From positions 310,001 through 374,000 of the forward strand of contig JAIQDT010001644.1 in the NCBI GenBank assembly GCA_021521415.1: DNA of 64,000 bases, given 5' to 3'. Shown in pieces: positions 56,330 through 64,000 of this stretch. Source of the DNA: Bidens hawaiensis (taxonomy: Eukaryota > Streptophyta > Magnoliopsida > Asterales > Asteraceae). Made by a program: the position numbers and the translations under genes. Numbering within the stretch: the first letter of the stretch is position 1; each line of letters opens with the position of its first letter. The notes under the pieces are model-generated. The model saw nothing but the letters and a program-made list of their open reading frames with translations, was not told where the DNA came from and made no database searches.

Positions 56330-57200
56330 ATGATTCAGCGTACTAATATAGAACAAAGGCTAATCACATTGATTCTGTAAATACCCGTGATGATCCTTCC
56401 CCGAAACACCAAATTCGACCCAAAAAGCAGGAATTTGAAAAGCCAACTCGTTTTTTATTCAAATATGATCAATGATCGGTCACAAGAGAAATTACATATT
56501 AACAAAGGATCCAAAATGGGTTCGGGCCAACAAAAACGACCAAAGGCCCAACAAAAGCCCCAATAAACCCAAAAACAAGAAAAAAACATAAAAGTGTCTC
56601 AAAAGTGTATCTAGAAGGCTTATTTTAGAAAAATAAACAATATAACCCGCCAATGGCTAGTTACCAAAATGTGGCCCACGTTCCAATAGTCATTTTGACT
56701 GGTAGCACGCTTGAAACGGAGGCCAGTAGTCCAAGTTATGCCCATTTTCGTGCAGCACCTCAGGAAGCGCGATCTTGGGCATCTAGAAACATCATGGACC
56801 GATCCTCTACACTTGGGCCCACATCATAATATGAGCAATACAATAAAACAGTAAGAGACCACTACGAGTATAAGGAAGTCAAAAAGCTTAGCGAACGCCG
56901 GATAACCTCTAATTTATCCAAGGATCTTTCGTGATCAAGCTTCTTGAAAGAATCATTGGCTTTTGTCTTCTTTCCCATAGTAGGCTTAGGAAGAATAGAT
57001 CGATAACTTAGAGCGGCTGGTTTTTAGATTGAATAAACAGTTTTTTCCCTAGTAATAATCACTCCACCCGAGGAAAAGATACCTTCAATATCATCAGCAC
57101 GAAAATGAAGGTTATGTTTCATGGATCCTGCCTAGGACCACATCAGCTCAGTTTCATGTTTATATATTTGTGCACTAAATAGAACAATGTAGGATTCTTT
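56330..57200. other. Intronic or decayed part of E aORF
   Basis: I find no confident exon here. The sequence keeps the GGATCC/AAGGAT words of the family and low coding potential. It is longer than the matching introns of B, so it may contain a small insertion. Confidence 0.4.
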
Positions 57201-57807
57201 CCATGAGGCATAACAAATTAAGAATGATGAGACTCAGAGCTAACTTCAACCCTAGGGGCCTTTGGTAGAAAGCTCCTTTCAGCGGGCTCAAGATCAAAGA
57301 GAAGGTTCACCCTAGCTACAATCTCTTCATGAGGAGGAGCAAGTTCAGAAAAATTTATACATGTACATATAAAAAAGTCAGCATAAGCGCAAGATAAGAG
57401 GAAAGGATCCTAAAAAACTAAAGATCTTACCCTTAGTTGCCCAACGAATCGAAAGATCTTTTTCATTGATTATTGAGTCTCGGCTAACGAAGAAGAATTT
57501 GATATTCCAATTTGAATCATTTTGGGTACTTTTCAAGATAGGGGGTTCTTGACCAGGTTTTTCTTTAAAAAGATTACGATGAGAACCATGGGGACGAAGA
57601 TCATATGAGTAAGCAATTTCATTGACACCGAAATCAAGATCAAGATTTTGAATTAGATTTTTGAGAACAAAGAGAGTCCTCTAGGCCATCGGCATAAGTT
57701 AAGCCAAACTCAAACCGGTAACCTTAAAATCTCAGTGATCAATTTGGGAAAAGCATAGATAAAACCAGTTTTGAAAATATGGTAAGGACAACAAACCCGC
57801 TTCTTCG

Positions 57808-60117
57808 TGTAAGACCCCGTTCCCGGTGCCCTACATTGTCGTTGGATTTACTCATAAACACAGTTCTAAATATCAAAGTTAATTAAAACTTTCGCGGAAT
57901 AAAAATAAAGGTCAAACATTCATTAAAAATATTCATAACTTGTCTTTTTAAACATAACATAAAATATAATATCAACTCATCATGATGAATCTTCATATGT
58001 CAGCTTCCTCAGATCATGCCATATGTCCCCATCAAGCCTACTGTCTCAGTCTATTTTCCTACGTGCATACTAAATGTCAGCTATGCTGAGTGAGTTCTCG
58101 TTAATTGGGCAACATACATTACATTCACATACTTACATTAATACGTATCCGAAGATACATGTATTCATATTTCTTTACATACTTACATACTTTCATTCTT
58201 TTTTTCATACTTACATAAATACATACTTCCATTCAAACATATACGTTTTAAAGAGAATTCCGCCCTATAACCTTCATAGATATTATTAGGGTATGTTCCC
58301 TACATTCGTAGATATTATTAGGGTCTGTTCCCTACATTCGCAGATATTATTAGGGTCAGTTCCCTACATTCGCAGATATTATTAGGGTATGTTCTCTCTT
58401 AACCATACCTTCCATCTGTCCGATAACCATACATACCTTTCTTTTTTATTATCATACTTTCGTACATACTCATTTCATTACGTACTTTCATACATAAATA
58501 TATATATTTCATACTTGGCATACTACACATTACTTTCCATGTCGATACGTGCAATATCTGAAGATCGTTCACGCACCGACAAGCATTCATTCATACTTAA
58601 ATCATATAAGGCATACACTTACCACTTAAGGTAAGTGTATTAACTAATCACATCGAGTATGCACACAGCCCCTAAATCATAACAAGGAAATGGGGCTAGA
58701 AACTCACCGGAACTCAGTTCCTCTCAGAGTTAATGGTAACTCCTTTCTTTAATTGGGCATGGCTAACTGTATAAAAATTACACGTATCAATTAACTATCA
58801 CTACCCATATCATATTTCTAGTTTCCTATCACCCTCAACGAACGAGGATCCAGGGGCAACGCCCTTGGTAGTGGTGTTTTAGGGGCGGAAGCCCCTAGCG
58901 GGATCCAAGGGGCAGAGCCCCTGGCTGGGGTTAAGCTGGAAAAATTTTATTTTCATTAACTGCCTTAACAAAAATTTCATTAGAATTCGTAAATTATTGT
59001 TTTATTCGCTATCCCATTCGATATAAAGAATGGTCTCTGGTTAGGCCTCATTCTCTATCTCATTCGTTATGATGAATGAATTCATTCGTTATAACAAATA
59101 GTCTGATTCGTGTCTTAACGAGAGTAATGAATGAGTAACGAATGAATAAGACCATTCGTGATATCCTTGACACGAATGAGAGGCTCATTCGTTATGGAAG
59201 CACACAAATGTCTCTTTAACGAATGGGTAGATTCGTTATCACTTCATGACGAATGGGCGGATAACGAATGAGTAAGATCATTAGTGAATTCTCATAGACG
59301 AATGAGGGGCTCATTCGTTATGCGAGCTCATGAATGGATCTTATTCGTTACGACTACTTAACGAATTATCAGTCATTCACTATGCATAATGAATGAATGT
59401 CTGTTCTTATCCAATCTTTGACTCTGATTGTCAAAGTCAAAATCGTCAAGAACAATAACAGTCAACGCACCCCAGATATGCAATTAACCCTCAATTCACA
59501 ACGAAACATCACAAATTTGATATCCATCTGCTCGTATTCACCTTGCCTACAAACCCAAATCTGCCAAACATCTAAACATCGTGTTTTAAGTGGTGCGTTT
59601 GATCGATTTAGGTTACGGCTCCTTATACTAACAATTAACACATCATATGTTAACGAATTTTAATAGAAATCATCACATTTGATTAGTCTTTATCACATCT
59701 ATGTAGATCTAGGAATACTAAACTGGTCGACAAGTGTTTCGTTATGACGTACCTTTAAACGATTCGACTTATAAACACGATCTAGTATTGATTTTGGTTT
59801 GGTTCGTCACAATGTTCTAGCACCAATGAGTTCGGGCCTTTTCCTTCGGATCTTGGCTCGGGATATACGATGGTGTTCTTGTGTGTTTTTGAAGGTGTAG
59901 GATATGGTGTAGAGATGGATAAAAATAGAAAGGATTAGGGTTTAAGGGGTATTTATACTCCCTTAAGCCCATGGATCTAAGGCATATTACCAATCCTTAT
60001 TTCATCCTTTAATGTTCAAGCCCACTCTCTTATAGTTTACTTAGCTAAACCGATACATGACACATTAATAACAAATGAAATTTCCTTTATTAATATTAGC
60101 GAAATTAGGATGTTACA
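57808..60117 (-). mobile_element. Solo LTR of the G family inserted in E aORF
   Basis: 2310 bp, TGTAAGACCC to GATGTTACA, flanked by CTTCG on both sides (57803-57807 and 60118-60122). It has the G-family marks: ACAGATATTATTAGGGT repeats (58262-58395), GGGGC hairpins (58850-58925) and a CATTCGTTA array (58980-59400). No internal region, so it is a product of LTR-LTR recombination. It is clearly diverged from both G LTRs. Confidence 0.93.
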
Positions 60118-60333
60118 CTTCGACACCAGATCCGCCTTGTATGTGGCATCAAAAGGCTTAAAGACGGCATTGTCATTAAAGGCAATAGTAGATTTCAAGG
60201 AGTCTATGTTTGAATCTTTAAAATAGCATTTCTCTTTAGTAGTTGCATAGAGGATATGATGATCTATGAAACCGGAGTCACCTGCATCAGAAATAGTGAT
60301 ACAAGGTCGAGATTCCTTCTTACCCATGATCAA

Positions 60334-60558
60334 TCCAAAGTCCCAAAAAGAGAAGACTGGCAGAAAAAATAATTAACCCTAAGTAGAACGAGCCAAAGAA
60401 GGTAGAAATAGGGTACGGTACAATAAAACAAAGAAATGAGAAGATGACCCCTCAATTCTTGTGTACTATCAAAATTCAAAATCATCAGAAAAGATAAACG
60501 AATTTGAAATATCTACAGCTATTAATAGTTGGGTACATCTGTAAATATTAGGTGCAAT
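60334..60558. other. Spacer between E aORF start and E 3' LTR
   Basis: 225 bp of AT-rich sequence, similar in length to the corresponding B spacer (13920-14143). A polypurine tract is not clear, since AATATTAGGTGCAAT precedes the LTR. Confidence 0.5.
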
Positions 60559-61136
60559 TGTTGTGGGTAGAAATTTCAAGGGTCTAATAGACAGAATTCT
60601 CAGGAGAATCCTTGTATTGTTTCAGGATCACAGGCAGACATGATCCTCGGTTTGTTAAGTAATTAGTTATCATTATCCTTATCCTTTCACTCTTTACTTG
60701 GTCTTTCACTCTTTATCCTTATCCTTTCACTCTTTACTTTGGAGCTGTTATAACTCGTTTATGGCAAAGATGCACAATCCGTAACCGCTCCAAGTTCCTC
60801 GCTGGAGCATTTAATGCTCATTATTGCAAATATTATTAAATTATCATTCATGTAAGACACATACACACACCCGTGTACACTATTTTGTACTCGTAGCAGC
60901 GATCAAACACTTCCAACACTTGTATTATTTTATTACTAAATATAATTGAGGTAGGGTATAGTTTTCCCCTCCCGAGGATTTTAACGGAGTTCCTTTAAGG
61001 ATCACGGGCGTTTTCCTCGCTAAATCGTTGTGTTGCGTGCAAGATTTACTATCGTTTTGGTCACATATTCAAGCATCTTACCTCACATACAAAGTTTGAT
61101 TAATTAATTATCCTCATGTAGTTTTGGATCCAAACA
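60559..61136 (+). repeat. 3' LTR of element E
   Basis: About 578 bp, TGTTGTGGGTAG to TTGGATCCAAACA. It shares the plan of the A and B LTR tails: CACTTGTA, TTATTACTAAATATAATTGA, a CCCGAGGATTTT...GATCACGGGCG segment and CTTACCTCACATAC. The TCCTTATCCTTTCACTCTTT words are duplicated at 60676-60735. Confidence 0.75.
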
Positions 61137-62036
61137 TGTACCATGTGTTTTGTTACTTGTAAAACTTTTAGATTGAAGTGTTTTAATTTTCTTAATGTAT
61201 TATATATAGTATAGATATAGATATGTACAAATAAGTTAATGTTTACAAATTTTCTATAATAAAAGAAAAGGAACTAATAAATTAAGTTTTAAATAAGTGA
61301 TATATGAAAAAAGAATATATACAAATAAATTAGTGGAAATTAAATCCATTTATAAAAAGTTATACATAACTGACGAGGGACATCAGCCAACCAACAAGTC
61401 ATTCCCTACATCGTGTGTAACTGAAACATCAACTTTGTTATACGAATTTTCTGTAAAGTTGGAACTTCAAACTTCAGCACCTGAGATGTCGTAGATTAGG
61501 TCTCAACCTGCAACTACCAAAAAATCAATGATGCTCGATTTTAAGATTAAATGGTCTAATTGGACATAAAATTGCATGAGTGACATATTTGATACACTTT
61601 TAAAACTTAGTTACTGTTATGCGTTATTTTCCTTTAATATGTTATTATAGAGTTGTGTATATTGTTAATGCAAATTCAAACTCTCAAACCATTCAAAATA
61701 AGGATACCTAATAGTCTAATACCCAAAATCATACCTAGTTAGGTACGACACATGGGTTAAAAGACAACTTGATCTAGTGAACAACATATTGTGGAGGGTA
61801 GGTGATAATGTGTAAGAAAATGTGATGAGACAAAGTCATTTAGTGGGTATGATATTATAGACTGTAAGCAGCAGTGTGCAGTATAAGGTTTCACCAAAAA
61901 AATGAGGGTTGGGCACATGGGTTAAAAGGCAAAACATAATCTAATTAATGCACAACATCATGCGTTTGGCTTTCCAAATTTGTTAAGAAATATGTAGGCA
62001 AGAAAAATTTATACGTCATAATTACCGGCTGAGGTT
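61137..62036. other. AT-rich non-coding DNA right of element E
   Basis: No frame longer than about 65 codons and no recognisable domain. Two copies of ACATGGGTTAAAAG (61750 and 61916) with similar surroundings suggest a small duplication. Confidence 0.5.
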
Positions 62037-62322
62037 TGAGAATGTAATTATCAAGTTCACCCCTGAGTCAGATACAAGGGGGCTTATGGAAGTATTAAAG
62101 TGTGTTTTAATGAAGGGGTGAAACTAAGATACCTTATTAATTAAATTTATAGATTTTCATTTTAGTGGAAAACCGACGAAATCATAAGTTAACACCATAA
62201 AGTACTTATAGCTCATTTTGAAGAGTGAGAGAAAACAATTCACAATGAACAATATCAAATAGTAAAGAATTCAAAAGTAAATCAGCTTATAAAAGGGGGT
62301 GAACTTGATAATTACATTCTCA
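62037..62322. mobile_element. Inverted-repeat element, 286 bp, possible MITE
   Basis: Perfect 27-bp terminal inverted repeats: TGAGAATGTAATTATCAAGT continuing to CACCCC (62037-62063) and its complement (62296-62322). The interior is AT-rich with no frame. Size, structure and lack of coding fit a miniature inverted-repeat transposable element. The flanks do not show an obvious target duplication, so the superfamily is open. Confidence 0.6.
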
Positions 62323-63593
62323 TAAAATACACACTTAGTCTCATAAAGTGTGCCACGAGTTTTGTGCCCCGAAGTTCCGACAGTTTTAGCCAGTACGCGG
62401 CATATAGGAGAATTGCTGCTCGTCCAAGATTAGACGTTTAACGCCAAATACCCGTCTAAAGTATGGGTTCCACTTAAGTTATTATTTTATTATTTTACTC
62501 TATGGCTTAGACTCTAGTCGGAGGTATAGTCTAAACCTTGATCAAATTTAAGTTTACATAAACTTTACATATACAAAGGTTATACAGTAGTTGAAATATC
62601 ATTTCTTCATTATTAAAAAACATAAGTTTTTACATGCAAGGGGTATATTAAAAATAATGTTTATTCATGAATAAGGAACGTAAAATTTTACATGCAAGGA
62701 TTATATTCAAATTGAAGTTTCTTTTTGAAGGAGAAATCTAACATAAATGTTCCTTCATGAAAAAGAAACATAGCACATGATTGGTAATAAACAGAAAGAC
62801 TACATGTCTTAATATCTTATTTAAACAAATGATGTATCAAGGTTTGAAGCTATCAAAACTAGACTAATGGTCTGTAGCCGGATCAAGAGACGACTTGGGT
62901 ATTTATGTAAACATATTTTATTATAGGTTAAGCATCATTCATTCACAAATGTTTTCAAACGAGATCACCACATCATTCAGAATGAACAATCACAGTTGAA
63001 TACGTTAAACATTAACTATTAGTCAATTGATAAACGAGTTGTTAATCTTAAAAGGTCAGTCAAATGTTTATGATATTACACGATCTTAAACATAAACTAA
63101 ATCAAATAAATGCAACTCAACTGATTACATATCTATCTGGATCTAAATATAACTGAACAAGTAGTCATAACAAGTTCTCCAAAGGGCAACGTGGCTTGGG
63201 CCTTTGAATTGTGTGTGTATGGCAAGTGGTACAAATCCCAAGAATAAGAGACGTTCTTGCTGAGTTTGTTCTAGAAAACTATATTGTCAATTAAAGATTT
63301 GTTTAAGTTTCTAGAGTACGTCGACGCTTCACCAGCATATCGCTGACATGTTGGTTATTCCAGAAAATGAGATAATTAAAGACACGTATAAGTTATTCGA
63401 GGAAATGAGAAAATTACAATACAAATAAATTATCTTCGAAATATTAATACTCTAGATTGGTTGAATTTTAGTCACTGGCGGGTTCACAACTCTACGTGCA
63501 ATTCTAATCTAACTCGTAATCTACAGTATCTAGTTATGTTCATTTACGTTTTTAACATTCATCATCCTTGATTTTTGTTATCCCTGACAAACT
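62323..63593. other. AT-rich non-coding DNA
   Basis: I see no gene, RNA gene or mobile-element hallmark. A small inverted repeat TTAGACG...CGTCTAA lies near 62431-62460. Confidence 0.5.
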
Positions 63594-64000
63594 GATATGA
63601 TCCCATGTTCAAGTCTTCATGCCATGCAATACCCCTTGGTCAACCCACGTTCAACATGCAACTTCTTGTTTTAATTAGTTTCCTTTTAATATTTTACTAG
63701 TTTGTTTATTTTATGTTAGTGGGTAGTTTCTTATTAGTCCATGTTCTCATTAGTTATTGCACTTGCATGTTTATCTCTTCAAGTTTGTAAGCCTATATAA
63801 GGCATTATTGTTATGTTTAATATTAAGAACAATATTGAAGTAAATTACATGTCTTGTTCCTTATCTTATTTCTTTGGAGTCTAACCCACTCAAAGAGTCA
63901 CAATTAGTCATCTCGAATCGGCCACTATCACAAACATTCATTTTCAAAATTATTTTAAGCTGTTACGACTTCAAAATTTTGTGTTGCTACTCCAAGGGCT
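63594..64000 (+). other. Possible LTR or promoter fragment at the right edge
   Basis: AT-rich with CTATATAAGG (63795-63804), a good TATA context, followed by TTATTGTTATG and AACAATATTGAAG. Copia LTRs of plants often look like this, but no end, primer site or second copy is visible in the window. Confidence 0.25.

Larger units (their letters stand above)
55819..60333 (-). pseudogene. Antisense extra ORF (aORF) of element E, interrupted by a solo LTR
   Basis: The N-terminus is at 60333-60118 (MIMGKKESRPCITI, IDHHILYATTKEKCYFKDSN, aligned with A's FIDQGHIPATDEDQ region). It is cut by the solo LTR 57808-60117. The exon continues below 57800 with DLRPHGSHRNLF, FFFVSRDSIINEKD and IRWATKG, ending at a donor-like GTAAGATC near 57433. 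A second exon piece (ELAPPHEEIVARVNLLFDLE) lies near 57245-57355. The C-terminus (55819-56313) has helical EEKLSQAERENMDCLTKEIE and an acidic tail DVEDDEGGDTKRLNPLL. The gene plan (gypsy-type domain, introns, coiled coil, acidic tail) matches A and B. Function unknown. Confidence 0.7.
52043..61136 (+). mobile_element. Tat-like Ty3/gypsy element E, 3' half, with nested insertions
   Basis: Begins inside the integrase right after D's LTR and runs through the 3' region, an aORF on the minus strand, and a 3' LTR at 60559-61136. Two insertions interrupt it: compact element I (53430-55753) and a G-family solo LTR (57808-60117). The left part of E (LTR, gag, most of pol) should lie beyond D's missing left end and is not in the window. 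Confidence 0.8.

Noticed and set aside
58074..58634. Plus-strand frames rich in Tyr, His and Phe
   Set aside because: Same simple-sequence part of the G-family solo LTR; not conserved as protein between LTR copies.

Overview
This window is nuclear plant DNA that is repetitive from end to end. I see no host gene, tRNA, rRNA or CRISPR array. About 61 kb is a stack of LTR retrotransposons nested in one another, and the last 3 kb is AT-rich non-coding DNA. The evidence for a plant is consistent: Ty1/copia and Ty3/gypsy proteins of plant type, chromodomain elements primed by initiator tRNA-Met, and elements with a second (archaeal-type) RNase H and an antisense extra ORF, which are known marks of the plant Tat lineage. 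The family mix suggests a eudicot, perhaps Asteraceae, but that is a guess. The nesting depth suggests pericentromeric or other gene-poor chromatin.

Layout, left to right. 1-2020: minus-strand Ty1/copia remnant with an apparently open integrase running off the left edge. 2021-3216: unassigned DNA. 3217-4351 and 24196-24938: two halves of an old minus-strand Tat-like element (Z). It is split by Tat-like element A (plus strand, 4352-24195, target-site duplication ATTAG). A is itself split by Tat-like element B (minus strand, 13076-23875, duplication ATTAT). 24939-25405 and 48274-52042: a plus-strand Tat-like element (D). It is split by chromovirus-type element G (minus, 25406-48273). The 3' LTR of G contains a second chromovirus-type element, F (minus, 25979-37595, duplication CTATC), and its gag/protease junction contains a solo LTR (42593-44345, duplication AGCAT). 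52043-61136: a plus-strand Tat-like element (E), cut at its left by D, containing a compact LTR element with an unrecognised ORF (I, 53430-55753) and a solo LTR of the G family (57808-60117, duplication CTTCG). 61137-64000: AT-rich DNA with a 286-bp inverted-repeat element.

The Tat-like elements share one plan: LTR, tRNA-Lys-type primer site, gag, protease, RT, RNase H, archaeal-type RNase H, integrase. After these comes a long 3' region holding short tandem repeats, a cluster of small hairpins and, on the opposite strand, an extra ORF (aORF), then polypurine tract and LTR. The aORF has recognisable GT-AG introns in several copies. Many hairpins have GNRA-type loops only when read on the aORF strand. 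The aORF and its structured downstream region are the most interesting content here, followed by the unknown protein frame in element I.

No Ty3/gypsy element looks able to move by itself. A is full of stops and has lost parts of RT and RNase H. B has an in-frame loss of most of its integrase core. F has young-looking LTRs around a decayed interior. G, D and E carry stops, frameshifts or truncations. Boundaries, duplications and motif positions were read by eye; homology calls come from recognising motifs and comparing copies within the window, not from database searches.
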